Positions 45,339 to 56,230 of a DNA stretch of 64,000 nucleotides are shown one piece after another. Origin of the DNA: Polytrichum commune (lineage: Eukaryota > Streptophyta > Polytrichopsida > Polytrichales > Polytrichaceae); contig OX485809.1 in assembly GCA_950295325.1 (NCBI GenBank), forward strand, positions 3,040,001 through 3,104,000. The letters are read 5' to 3'. A program made the translations under genes and the position numbers. A model generated the notes under the pieces. That model ran no database searches, was not told where the DNA came from, and saw only the letters and a list, made by a program, of their open reading frames with translations. Each line of letters starts with the position of its first letter. Position 1 is the stretch's first letter.

Positions 45339-46330
45339 TGCTAAGGCTTCACCTCCAACAAATTGCTTGAAGACTCCATCCAACTTCACGAAATCACAGT
45401 CCATGTAAAGTGCCAGAGGCAGGTTCACCCTGGGCAGATGTTTATTTGGCTTCTACCTAAGATATCATTCCACAATGCACAGTCCACGGTGAATAAAGAA
45501 TCCATCTCCAAATCTAGTCCCTGAAGTAGACCCCTCACATTGATCCTCAGAAAGATTGAAAATAATTATTCAACGGAACATTTCAATGTGCTCAATACTC
45601 ATATCTGGTAAAGATTCAAGTCAGTGACACAAATAAGAAGTAACACATTCATAATCACATCTATTGTAATCACATTGCATTACATAATTCAAAGAGAGAC
45701 GTGGAAAGATATTTCGATGATTGAATATTGTTTCTCTGCCTTGATTTTGGTAGTAACAAAAGTATCTAAGATGTTTGATGTGCAAGAAGAGAGGATAGGA
45801 ATCATCATAGCAAAACAAGAAAAATCTCTTTGAAAGGAGAATTTGTCATACTTCGGCCCTTGTTTGCTCGCATTGAAAGTTCCGCTCATGCTGCATGCTC
45901 TCAGCCCTGAGGATGTCAAGTGCCTTCTCCAATTTGCGGATCTCCTCAGGATGTCGAGAGCTGTTGGCCAACAAAACCTCATCAGCATCTTGTGCCAATT
46001 TGTATGAAGTTCTTGATCTTCCATCCTTGATCCACACTTCCTGTCCTATCTCCCGCCTTCGTGTCATGACCACATCATCATAGCACAAGCGGCCTATGAA
46101 CGATTATCATACTCCTGCAACAATTAGATCCAGGAATTTGTGAGCACTTTCTGTAATCAGAAGTACAATTGGCCAACTTGCAATGGGAATGTAGAATCTG
46201 CACCAATTCAACAGATTTTGTAAAGGAACAAGTGGGCGACAAGGTGGATGCAACCATCGGAAACAAGGTTTCTCCACAAAGCTCAGGCCCATAGCTTTTA
46301 GTTGCAGGATACTCAAAGCCACTTACAGAC
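45339..46330 (-). other. unidentified coiled-coil gene exons, minus strand
   Basis: About 46,060-45,857 encodes REIGQEVWIKDGRSRTSY and EEIRKLEKALDILRAESMQ, and ends at a plausible donor (GTATGA). About 45,430-45,334 encodes ALYMDCDFVKLDGVFKQFV and GGEALAVC up to the Copia insertion; the frame resumes at 39,258 as TSVNQPIRE. A further exon-like block lies near 45,560-45,470. The Copia target duplication sits in this exon. Coiled coil is clear; no family is recognised. Confidence 0.45.
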
Positions 46331-47311
46331 ACCTATTTTTGAAAACACGCACGAGTTAGCCTGCCGTGGCTTGAAGGAGGCACAACACCATAGGCCTACT
46401 ATAGTAGTATCTGCAAGGAGCATATGAAAGGGGTGTTGATTGTGGATCATATCCCTTGTATACGCTGTCGAATGGTGGTTTCGGATGACATTGAGGTTTC
46501 TAAGGAAGATCCTTGGGATATGACCGTGGTCGTCAAGCAGACTGGAGATTGAGCATTTTCATGGATGCATGGACACACAATGAGAAGCTTGGAAATTTCA
46601 TGAACCAACTGCAGAAGTTACGGCTCCAAATTCAGCATTCAAAGGAGATTCAGGAGCTTCTCTTCAAGGATGAAATCAAAATCTGAAGAATATGAAGTGA
46701 TCGCTGCTGACCTTGAACGTTGAGTTGCCCACCTGCATTCGGCATCAAAATATCACCTGAGAGTCTTTCCACATCTGTAGTTTTCCTGAAAACACTTGAA
46801 ACCCAGAAAAGCTAAGTCCACTGGCTGACTCCCACATAATAGACAACCCCTAAGCCGGCAATTCCAGAACCCCAGAGAAGCCATCTAAACCATGTAATAT
46901 ATGATGCTTGGCCAAGGAAGACCGGATTGACTCCTGCTTTTCGAGGGGTCTCATGCCATGATGGAGAAAGCAGTAGGTAGAAAGACCAACTCTACCACGC
47001 CCAAGCGACCTAGAGGAGGCGTCTACAAGAGAACTGAATTGCCACTTTTGACTCAATCCCATCAGCTCTCCAGTTGACCTTTGGAGGCAGAAAACCATTG
47101 AGCTGCCCTAAGATGTTGAAGAGGAGGGTAACAAGGGCATGCCTTATGAGTTCTCAACTCCCCCTTCAGTCCTTACAAACCTCTCCTATGTGATCTTGTA
47201 TTCCTCATATAGTATGTACCTTAGGAGTCTGTGTAGACAGACAATATGTGTTGGGCAGTCATCGACGAGCACCTGTGCATTCCACACCTGCAGCACCTCA
47301 TCCATGCTTGT
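46331..47311 (+). other. unidentified exon-like segments, plus strand
   Basis: About 46,425-46,550 encodes VDHIPCIRCRMVVSDDIEV with a CxxC pair. About 46,560-46,680 encodes a helical stretch, EKLGNFMNQLQKLRLQIQ. Stops interrupt. An 82-codon minus-strand frame at 46,850-47,098 has no recognisable feature. Function unknown. Confidence 0.3.
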
Positions 47312-48493
47312 TTATTTATCGATCACCATGGCTGAGTGAACGTTGACCATTTCCGTACCTTTGGAAAGATCAACATCTTTCAGAACAATCCTCTCCTCGA
47401 GTGCCCATTTTGTTACAAACTCCAACTCCAACGTCCTTCGCTCTTTTAAAGTCTTCCTCGCAAAATCAGATTTTCTGTACTCAGGAATCTGTTTGGCAAA
47501 TGCAGATATGCTTTTCATGACTTCCACCAAATTATCACATCCCATGGCATGCTTCACAATGACTTTTTTGGATACTTCGGAAAATCTTCCAATGTCAACA
47601 ATTGGAACTTCCGATTGAATATTATTATCCTTCACTGTTTCGCTCTGCATCGAATATGCAGAGGCTCGTTCCTTCATTTTCTGTCTGGTTCGTGGTGCTT
47701 CCTCCTCGTTGTAATTCTCCTTCATTTTCTTCGGCCTCTCTTTCTGCATGCTACTAGCTGTCTGTCCGCATTCTCCATGTGACGCAGAATAATCCTCCAC
47801 AGTATGCTCCACTCCCTCCACAGTATCTCTGCAGTTCTCGAACTGTTCGGCTTCTTGTCGTGGGGTTCCACTCCTTCCTCCTTCCTCATTTGTGTGTGCT
47901 ATGTCCTCCATGTAGTAGTCGTCTATGGCACCCAAAACTTCATGCAAACACTCGTTGCGCTCTTCCTCCACCCATCGTAATACTTGGATCTCCCCGTTGT
48001 CTTCTCCTTCCAACAGAAGTTGGACTATGGGTTCATGGCATTCACCTTGCATAGTGAGGCAGTAACCATAGCCACCATTTTCCTCGAAATCTCTATTTTT
48101 TTCCTCACAAACTGTGTTCTCATTTTCGTGTTCTGTCATAGTCTCATCGCTCACAATCAATCGTTCGTTGGTTCGTGCACCCTCTAAGTTAACAAGTGCG
48201 CCTTGCTTTCGTATTTTCTTCAAATAGTCCGCTTTCATCTGTTTGAAATACTCACAGATTTCGTCGACCTCCCATGACATCGTTGTAACGTTTCGATTAC
48301 AATGTAGGTGATAACGATACAATGCGGAAGGTTCTGCATCCAACTTCTTCTTTATGTATTCTTTGACCTCCCCTTGAAGTTTTTTGTTATTTTTTATGTT
48401 GCTATTTAAGAATCTATATGCCTCCGGTTCCGTAGCATTAAACCACAATTCCCTAATAATCCTCATATTCTCCAAGTGTGCACGCCAAGCCAC
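47312..48493 (-). CDS. acidic accessory ORF, 393 codons
   Basis: One of the longest uninterrupted frames inside the TIR-bounded element. It opens without a clear ATG; the frame continues upstream to a stop at about 48,508 and has GTG at 48,493, so a missing first exon or a later ATG (for example MRIIRELWF) is likely. The N-terminal 110 residues are basic and helical (FLNSNIKNNKKLQGEVKEYI). The middle is strongly acidic and Glu/Asn-rich. The C-terminal 100 residues return to a mixed globular pattern. No known domain is recognised. Its position next to the WW ORF and opposite the transposase suggests a transposon accessory protein, as TnpA is in CACTA elements, but no homology to TnpA is claimed. 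Confidence 0.55.
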   Translation of the reverse strand: MAWRAHLENMRIIRELWFNATEPEAYRFLNSNIKNNKKLQGEVKEYIKKKLDAEPSALYRYHLHCNRNVTTMSWEVDEICEYFKQMKADYLKKIRKQGALVNLEGARTNERLIVSDETMTEHENENTVCEEKNRDFEENGGYGYCLTMQGECHEPIVQLLLEGEDNGEIQVLRWVEEERNECLHEVLGAIDDYYMEDIAHTNEEGGRSGTPRQEAEQFENCRDTVEGVEHTVEDYSASHGECGQTASSMQKERPKKMKENYNEEEAPRTRQKMKERASAYSMQSETVKDNNIQSEVPIVDIGRFSEVSKKVIVKHAMGCDNLVEVMKSISAFAKQIPEYRKSDFARKTLKERRTLELEFVTKWALEERIVLKDVDLSKGTEMVNVHSAMVIDK

Positions 48494-48710
48494 GCCATGC
48501 TTGTAGTCTCACAAATATAATTTGCCATATTTTCCACTACGATCTTTCATTCTAACTGTTTTTTATTTAAATATCCTCTCATATGTGGATGGTGACATGC
48601 CTCCATCCTGAAACCACAGCTATAGATGTTCATCTCACGCAAATACAATCAACATTGTTTGACAATTTTGGGCTCCATTATAGCTTATACATGAAAATAT
48701 GAACTCGGAC

Positions 48711-49286
48711 TCATTTTCTAAATATATACAAAGCAGAATTCCCCACTACAATTTGTATTCTCTGATATAAAGGAGACAATAACTTCACCTCTTTTTGTTT
48801 GGAAAGCATGTCCTGCCGGTCACATGCGAGGGCCATATTAGAATCCACCGTACTTGGCGCGGGTGGCATATTGGCAGTTTCCACTCTGTTACATAGAGAC
48901 AATGTTTGTGAATGTTTCCATGTCACTTCATCTGATACTTCATTGTAGTAATATATCTTACCTGCGTACAAAAAAAAATCTTTCCTTAGAACAAGCACGT
49001 CCAAAAATAATCTCACCTCCTTGTACGGGTCTAACATCATTATATGAGAACCATGGTTCACAATGCTAGTTAAAAATTGAAAACGGACCTCCTCACTTGA
49101 TTCTGGGTCTATTGTGCATTTCCATTCCCCTCTTGCTTTTGTACATACGTTCATTTTAGGCGGATCCCACTGCACTTCTCCACTTTCGACATTATAAAAA
49201 TACTTGGTTCCACTACGGGGGTCAGTGTGCATCTTCCACAACGTAAAAATTTCCACTTCTGTCATGTTGCTCTCCGGGCATTTCAT
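48711..49286 (-). CDS. WW-domain ORF, 191 codons
   Basis: ATG at 49,286. Residues 16-43 form a WW domain: LWKMHTDPRSG, KYFYN, VESGEVQWDPP, with both tryptophans, the aromatic pair and the final Pro. A second WW-like half (GKIYYYNEVSDEVTW) lies at about residues 109-123; the text between may contain a short intron with GTGAGA and TACGCAG signals. WW domains bind Pro-rich peptides and occur in splicing and chromatin proteins. The ORF lies just upstream of the acidic ORF on the same strand and is unbroken. It may be a captured host gene fragment or part of the element's own machinery. Confidence 0.65.
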   Translation of the reverse strand: MKCPESNMTEVEIFTLWKMHTDPRSGTKYFYNVESGEVQWDPPKMNVCTKARGEWKCTIDPESSEEVRFQFLTSIVNHGSHIMMLDPYKEVRLFLDVLVLRKDFFLYAGKIYYYNEVSDEVTWKHSQTLSLCNRVETANMPPAPSTVDSNMALACDRQDMLSKQKEVKLLSPLYQRIQIVVGNSALYIFRK

Positions 49287-49912
49287 TCTCTGTCAACTCC
49301 ACTACAATCAGATTTTTCAACAGTTCCGTCCACAAATACTACACAGTAAATTCCTAACACCTCTGAGCTTCCTAATCGACACAGAATGAAAGCGCGGGGA
49401 TTTCATTGCATATTATACCGGATCTTCAACTTATTATCATTGTTGAGTGTGACAAAATATGCAACATTCCCAAGAAGCACAACAAATCGAGAGAGAGAAG
49501 ACTTGATTAAGAAGTGTATGTCTACTCACCAACACAATGCCCAAGTTGTAGACAACACGATACTAATCGAATCGAAGTTGAATTGCTGTATGAAACTAAA
49601 ATACATTCATGCAACATAAGACATCCAATAAGAAATGGAATCCAAGATAACTATGATTAATTCCAAAGTCTGCCCTTACCATATTCCATACCCAAAAGAT
49701 GTATCCAGCAACTATGAAACCAACTTGAATGAGCAGGAACAATCCATAGGCAAATACTTACTATGTGTGTATACCACAAGTATAGTTCTTAGTACTAGTA
49801 TTTGGCATTTTAAGTGTTATCGCCCATGAAGTTAGGGACTATGAAATAGTACTGCTTTTGGTAAAACCAAATTTTTCAATTATTCGCCTGAGACAATATA
49901 GTTCAGGTTCAG
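49287..49912. other. intergenic gap between divergent ORFs
   Basis: The WW ORF (minus) and the transposase (plus) diverge from here, so promoters for both may lie within it. No motif is recognised with confidence. Confidence 0.4.
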
Positions 49913-52206
49913 GTGATGGGGCATAAGCAAACTTCATTTTCATACAAATTAGAAACAATTTCCGAGAGTGTTGAAGCGCACAACATTGGGGACGTTGTAC
50001 TCCTAAAAGCAATTTTATTAAATTTTACAGGCGATCATCCTGCACAGTCGAAAGTTGGTTTCTTGAAAGGCGGGGGATATTTGGCGTGCAGAAGACATGA
50101 TCTTTTTTCATGTATGGAGGATATGTCAGCAGATCATGGTAAAATTTTATATGAGCAGAACAGGAAACATGCGCGTTTCAATCCACCACGGCGAACAGCG
50201 GAAAGTCTGTTAGAAACTCTCACAAAATGGAGAACCATGCCCAAAGGAGGAGAACGAGCAAGATTGGGAAGACTTCGTGGTATATCGGGGCATTCTATTA
50301 TGTGGAGGTTGTATGATTTATATGGTTTCAATTTGTCCACGGACTTGGTATACGATACAATGCATGTATTGGCATTATGTATATTCAAGAAGTATGTATA
50401 CCTTCTCGTAAAGAGTATGATAGAAATGGGAAGAGAGAGTGAGCTAGAGGAAACATTACATATTATATCGCAACCGACATGTAGACCAAAAGGTTTAGGG
50501 CAGTGATGGCCGATATCAATGACCACATTGGGTTTTTTTAAAGCCGAAGAGTACACGAACTTTGTGTTGTGGTGTTTACCGTTTGTGTTGGACAAATTGG
50601 GAATCGAAAAATATTGAGTCCTAGGGAGCTTAGGTATTTTGCTTACAGAGATTGGAAGACTTTTTTTCCTACATACACGGAGGCATGGGTGGACTAAAGA
50701 CAGCATGACAATTGGGAGGATGTTGTTGTGTGCATGGAGGGTGCGGTCGGAGGAAAGTTTGGGCCCTAATAATTCGCCTCTGGAACATATAGCAGGTGTG
50801 ATAACTCGATCATTGTTTTGGAAACACTATGTACCCAAGTTTGTAAATGTATATTGACTATCAACGTATGCTAACAAGTGTTCTTTCGTACTTGTTTACA
50901 ATGCAGGGAGCGGTGAGCTGTTTGACGATATCGTCCGACACGGTCCACACGATGTTTTTTGGTGTTATGGTTTTGAACGGGATGTTGCAAAATACAAGAG
51001 GATACGAACGAATAACAAGTCGAACGAAATTTCATATTCCTCGTATTTTTTGCGGTAGTGTTTTACAAACACATACCATAATATGCAAAAAGATCTAGAT
51101 GGACTTCTAAGTGATAGTAGGGGGTTACGAGAAATACACAAACATCTACGACTGCCGAGTCATTTGTATAGGACACAGATGGAAAATATGGTTGTATGTG
51201 AGGATTGGCATGAAGATTGTATTGTGGTTGTTCAATCACAACAATTAGCAAGAGAAATATCGGGTATGCTTCCATGCATAAAAATCTGCCAATGTTCGGA
51301 GATGATCAAAATGAAGGGTATCGTTGTGGGAAGGAGAGAACGACCCCTGCCAATGCAAGCTTCAACAAAGACGTACCTGTTGAATTACTGGAGGCAAAAA
51401 ATGGTGCTCACAGACAACAATGCGCAATTCTTTCGAGATGACATATGGAAATTCCGTTCGTTGTTTTTCAGAGGACGAGAGTATTGGATTGGAAGTTATG
51501 TTGTGGTTACACCAGACGAAAGAACAATAATGGCGACCACCAATGGATGTGGAAAGCAAAAATCGAGGAATTTTTCATTCATGAATTTGAAGGGATGCAG
51601 GATGTCTTCTTTAGGGGGGCGTACTATGAGCAGAGAGTAACGAATGAGAGCTCCACAATACCACTAGTTCACGAATTGAGTGGCATGCAAATTTTGTATT
51701 CCAAATCAGTGGAAACGTGCGTGAGGCCAGTCAGTCAACTATTGTATGGATTCATGCCTTTACCCTTAGATGCGGACAGTGGTGGAAGGCGATTTCTAGT
51801 GGCTTATGAATTGGAGGATCCAGTACCCAGAAAACACTTGATAAATGTGGGTGAACCCGGCTTGTGCCCTCCATTTCCTGTGGTCGGAGATGTAATAGTA
51901 GTGCGAGGAGAGCGTGGCAATGCACTGAATATGGTAGCAATTAGAAAGGTGCATGACAAACATTCTAGACATGCACCCGTTGAAGAAAATCTTGGCCGTC
52001 TGCAAGAGGAAGAACACTTAGTGGGCGCTGTTGATGTGAGCTACCTCCGACGACGAGGGCCTCGAAGCTGCAAATTCGAGGCCCCTTCGCAGCCTAGTAC
52101 GACATTGTCTTGGCATAGTTTATTGCAGATAAAGTCTGATATGAGGGCCATAAGATTCTGTGAAGGTTTACCTGTGGAGTGGGAAGAAGGGCAGCAACGA
52201 TTGTAA
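49913..52206 (+). pseudogene. CACTA/EnSpm-like (Tnp2-type) transposase, frame-broken
   Basis: The first open piece (197 codons) shows GDHPAQSKVGFLKGGG at 40-55, RGISGHSIMWRLYDLYGF at 122-139 and DTMHVLALCIFKKYV from 148. This is the layout around the catalytic aspartates of Tnp2-type transposases. Downstream the frame is broken by stops near 50,504 and 50,625 and by shifts. FGF-like ELFDDIVRHGPHDVFWCYGF followed by TNNKSNE (about 50,915-51,030) matches the later conserved block where a W/F-C-F-x-F-E-R motif is usual. A C-terminal part of 253 codons (51,445-52,206) is open but unlike known domains. The order of motifs supports the identification. Loss of frame means no active enzyme from this copy as read. 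Confidence 0.6.
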
Positions 52207-52655
52207 GTGAAAGTGAAGGAGGGGTGACGGTTTGCTATGGAGCACCACACAACGAATGTGCAATCCATGGATATACAGTACATAAATATAAGTTAATTAT
52301 CGCTCTCATCGTGAAGGTGTCATTGTGCTTCTTCTCGTTGTGTAGGCTGTTGCCTCCATTTGTGCTCTCCATGTGGGTCGGAGCAATTGTATTAGAGATC
52401 ATTTGATGTTGACAAAGGATTTTTCTTTGGAGTATCCATTTCGATGTGCTTAGGTTTTTTTCTTCAAAATGTAACCTTGCAAAATTGTGGAGGTGTGACC
52501 ACCAACTTTGCATTCTCATCAAACAGCTGTTTAGAGAATGCACTCTTTGATATTCTTGCTTGGTTACTTGCCTGATGACAGCTCAGTCTTGGATTCTGGT
52601 CCCATACCGGTTATTTGTGGGATTTATTCTGATGAACGGAGTTGATCTTATGCAG
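52207..52655. other. gene-free spacer
   Basis: No exon is recognised until the acceptor TTATGCAG at 52,655. Confidence 0.4.
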
Positions 52656-53098
52656 GCAAGCTGCATTTGATGGAATTCGGAGTCTTTGCTTTCGACTACA
52701 ACCTGAGGTACTATATCCAGCTGTTTGTTTTTGGGCTTTACAACCATAAATTAGTTTCCTGGATTTGCCTCATTCAATAGTATGGCATGTGATGTAGGTC
52801 TGTAACTGAGCTTCTTAATGCGATAGACATGAGTGATTGCTCTAAGTGGAAGGTATGTTGATTGTTAGATATGAAACGGGGGCTCTTCCTCCTCATCATA
52901 CTTTAAGAAGAACTAGAATTTGATTGTTTCTGGGAGGCTTATACTTCTGTCTTTTCCTACTGTTTGTGAGGTCCAAGCTGGGACTGATAGTTGAGATGCA
53001 TGTGCTGCATGTCTTTCAGCACTTGGATGCGCGGAACTGTGCACTCTGTTACCGCTTTGTTTTCCTCATGTGCCGAGAGCGAGGACAGAAGAGCATCT
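52656..53098 (+). pseudogene. DCN1-like protein fragment (three exons)
   Basis: Exons 52,656-52,707 (AAFDGIRSLCFRLQPE), 52,798-52,852 (SVTELLNAIDMSDCSKWK) and 53,020-53,098 (CALCYRFVFLMCRERGQKSI) have good AG/GT borders. The last resembles the start of the potentiating-neddylation domain of plant DCN1-like/AAR3 proteins, where FVFFMCRE.GQK is typical; these proteins promote NEDD8 attachment to cullins. The join of the first two exons is one base out of phase. N- and C-terminal exons are absent, including the DAD patch that binds cullin. It is treated as a captured fragment; family assignment is from memory and moderate. Confidence 0.5.
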
Positions 53099-53766
53099 GT
53101 AAGTAGGCAGCATTGTTTTCTTGAAACTTAAATGCCTATGTAGAGTTCAGTGCTCCTGAAGAGCCTAACATTTTCTGTATTAGATGTAAGGCCACAAATA
53201 GCTCAAGGGAGAGTAGATATCCAGTGTTGTGTTGTTTGCTACATTTTGGGCCTTCTTGGTTATTAAAAAAGAATAACTTCTTCTTTTTGCCCTATCTCAA
53301 ATATTGTGCAGCAAATGTCTTTCTACAGCCGGTTCACACCAGCAGTATGTCTAGAGTGTTTCTCCTGTACACCAGCTCTTTACACTAGGGTCAAATATGA
53401 CAAACATTCCCTGAGAAAATATCCTGAACTAACCTCTGCTAAAGACAGTCATCCAAGTCTCTTCCTGGTCTATTGTTTCCAATCTCGATGCTTTTACCAA
53501 TACATATCAATCCTTCGTGGACTAACAGATGCTACATCTAAAGACTTGGTTGGTTTAGGTGAGCAGCTATGGAGAGAAGGTAATCTTGGAGCAAAGTGTA
53601 GCATTGCAACCAAGAAACAGTGCCACAGAAGATTCTTTCCCTCAGGGAAGTACTGCCCTTACTGGGTTCCATGCCCTCACAGATTTTGTGCTTGCTCTCA
53701 CGAACGCGGATGAGGATGGGCGCATACTTGTGGTTGGTGTGGGGGTTGGGCTGTTTGAAGCCCACC
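53099..53766. other. unassigned DNA before the epimerase exons
   Basis: A frame at 53,559-53,789 includes ALTDFVLALTNADEDGRILV and could be a missing 5' exon of something, but no family is recognised. A good acceptor (TTGTGCAG) stands at 53,312. Confidence 0.35.
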
Positions 53767-55190
53767 CAACGACATTCCCCATGCAGTGAAGGGCTTGAGA
53801 CACATTGCCATTGTGGTACCTGACCTTTTGGTTGCTGCCGAGCATTATCGCAGTGTGTTCGGTGCCCAAGTTAGCGATCCTGTGGTATGTCCACATTTTT
53901 TTTCTCTTCTCTTTCTCTTTGAACAATCTCTGCACTCAATCAAGTGTACAACTTCGGCGGAGTCTATGCACATCACACATTTTCATATAATCTTTGCGAA
54001 GAAACTATACCCAGTGGTGTATATTGTAATCATCTTATGTAGCTATTTGCGTCGTAGTAGTAAAATGTGGCACATATTGGAAGATAACAGGAAATCATGT
54101 ACTCATTATTAGTACGACAGCCTTCATGAATTCATGATGCTATTACAACTTAATTTTTGGATCTATGTGATGATTTAGCCTCCAGAAGGTTTGTGTTGCA
54201 CCTCACCCTTTAGGGTTTAGGGTTCTTAGAGGGTTTGTAGTTTTTGGTTTGTTTCATGACAGCAGACGTACTTATTTTGTGGGAACACCTGCAGTTTTTC
54301 ATGTTCATAAGCTGGATAAAAATGTGATTGCTATTTGCAGGAGTATCTTGAACATAAGGTTACAAAAATATTCGTGCAACTGCCAAACGTGTGCAGTGAG
54401 CTGCTACATCCACTGGGTAAAGACAGTCCAGTTGCTGAATTCCTCCGAAACAATCCGCCCGACGGCGTACACCATGTGTGTCTCGCGGTGAGTTGTAATC
54501 CTTGCCCCATCTCCTCTGCCATCCATCCATTCACTCACTCGCGTGCACATTCTGAATCATGTATTGCTTCATTTATTTGCACAATTGATTGTGACTGATT
54601 ATCTTTATTAGCTCTCAAGGATGAATGGATTGCCTGGTTGCAAAGGGTAATACTCAATGATGCACCTTACGACTATATTGTTCTTTCAATTAAATTGTTC
54701 TCAAATGCCGATGAAGGCTATGAAGTAATCTTGTTCATGTCAAGCATTTATGGTCGTTTGTAATCTACAGGAAGCTGTCAACTTCGTCGTCGACCTTTGG
54801 CTACGTTGGATTTCAACCATGACATGTCAAGAATGAGTAGAGATTGATATTGTGCTGCACGGAAATAGGTTGGCCTAAGCTTTGAGAATGGGGTGGGGGT
54901 CGGGAATGCATCGCTTACCTTAGACATAGACTAACTCAAAGATGATGCATCAAACAACACGAAGATTTATTGGAGTCATTTCTTACACTCACTAAGCTTA
55001 AACAATGGCAACTCTTGGGCTATTTTCCTTCTTTTTTTCAGGTGGACGATCTTCAGTCCGCGGCTGGTTATTTGGGTGAAGTGGGTGTCAATGGTTGGGG
55101 CGGTGGTCTGCCGAAGCCGAGCTTGGAGAAAAACCGTCCCATGTTCATGCACTGGTAAAGGCAACATGGGTGTGCTCATGGAGCTCCACC
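53767..55190 (+). pseudogene. MCEE: methylmalonyl-CoA epimerase gene fragment, three exons
   Basis: Exon 1 to 53,884 encodes VKGLRHIAIVVPDLLVAAEH ... FGAQVSDPV. Exon 2, 54,341-54,487, encodes KIFVQLPN, SELLHPLGKDSPVAEFL and GVHHVCLA. Exon 3 from 55,042 encodes VDDLQSAAGYL ... RPMFMH, then, after a one-base shift near 55,157, GNMGVLMELHQ. These are the vicinal-oxygen-chelate motifs of methylmalonyl-CoA epimerase, which interconverts (2S)- and (2R)-methylmalonyl-CoA in mitochondrial propionate metabolism. Metal-binding His (RHIAI), His (VHHVC) and Glu (MELHQ) are present. Splice borders are canonical. The presequence is missing. The frameshift makes it non-functional unless it is a sequence error. 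Confidence 0.82.
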
Positions 55191-56043
55191 AAGCAAATAT
55201 TTACCGCACCCGCGATGAACAGCCGAGTGCCGTGGGCATGTAAACATTGACTACATTTTTACAGCTGATCACAAAGTTTCTGGTGGAGAAATGATCACCA
55301 AATAACTGGAGTAAGTAGTTGCTGCAATCCGAGACTCGCCTTCCAATTGTAGACCGGTGGAATGAAATCTGTACTCTGGGCTCCGATCCGCAAACAGGCC
55401 AAAAACCAAAACATCATGATGTAACATTGTTTGGTGCGAAGGATGACATCATGAAGCTGGGTGGAAAAGCTAGCATGTACTTTTTGTGGGTGTAGCATAG
55501 TGAAATTCACAACGTCAGTGTTGTGTGAGTAGTACTGACTAGGGCGAGAAGAAACTATGTTGACGATCATGTTGGTGGAACCAAAATGTATTCTACTTGG
55601 AAAATAAATGCCCAATATGGAAATTATCCTTTTTCCCTTCTTTTGTTTTCATGGCACAGAAAATTTTGCTATTCATATTTCTTGTGGTCTGTATTTCCAG
55701 GCCATACATTTTCATGTATGCATTGTAAGCTCCGTGGGCACAAAAAAGCTCAGAATTCAAAACACATTTTCTTCCCCAAACTTTTCAAAGCAATGGAGGA
55801 ATAGGTCTTACAGATTTACACATATCTTTGGATTAACTGTCTTTGATGGCCGAGGGCAAGAACCCTTTCAGAAATCACAAATTCATAATCGCGAACACTC
55901 ACAATATAAAGCACACACCAAAACTTCTCCGACATATATATGCAAAATTGTCCAGCATATAGAAAGTTGTCGCAAGTGGGGAAACAAAATCCCCACTTGG
56001 AGGCTCCAAGCACATGGGGAACATGCCACACTCCCCACATCTT
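55191..56043. other. right subterminal region of the giant element
   Basis: No gene is recognised. Near the end (about 55,975-56,043) several CCCCACAT/CACATGGGG words mirror the left subterminal region. Confidence 0.5.
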
Positions 56044-56074
56044 CCATGTGGGGAAGGCCTCCGGGGCTCCTTGT
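56044..56074 (-). repeat. right terminal inverted repeat
   Basis: 31 bp, exactly the reverse complement of 36,147-36,177. SMG9-like intron sequence starts directly after it (TAAGGTTAGTGTG). Confidence 0.92.
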
Positions 56075-56230
56075 TAAGGTTAGTGTGATTGGCTTCTTCT
56101 TTTCGCGATGTCATTTATCCAGAAATTACCTGCAGTCAGCGACAGACATATGGAAGATGCTGTTTTGCATTCTTTTGATGTTTAACCTCGTGTTTAACTA
56201 AACAATGCTTGTCAATGTGAGTCAATCGAA

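Larger units (their letters stand above)
36147..56074. mobile_element. 19.9-kb TIR-bounded, CACTA-like element carrying host gene fragments
   Basis: Perfect 31-bp inverted repeats bound this segment: 36,147-36,177 (starts ACAAGGAGCCCCGG) and 56,044-56,074. Both ends carry further copies of CCCCACATGG/CCATGTGGGG within about 160 bp, like the subterminal repeats of CACTA (EnSpm) elements. Inside are a decayed Tnp2-type transposase (49.9-52.2 kb, plus), two minus-strand accessory ORFs (47.3-49.3 kb), and exons of an FG-GAP protein, a DCN1-like protein and methylmalonyl-CoA epimerase. A nested Copia occupies 39.26-45.33 kb. The two halves of an SMG9-like gene lie outside. Restoring AAG|GTTAGT at the junction gives a good splice donor, so AAG or AAGG may be the target duplication, but this leaves six unmatched bases at the right end. 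Transposon capture is the best reading; a chance pair of repeats around old genes is less likely. Confidence 0.65.

Noticed and set aside
38985-46060. Coiled-coil exons as SMC-hinge (DMS3/GMI1-like) protein
   Set aside because: The helical character fits, but no hinge or ATPase motif could be matched, so no name is given.
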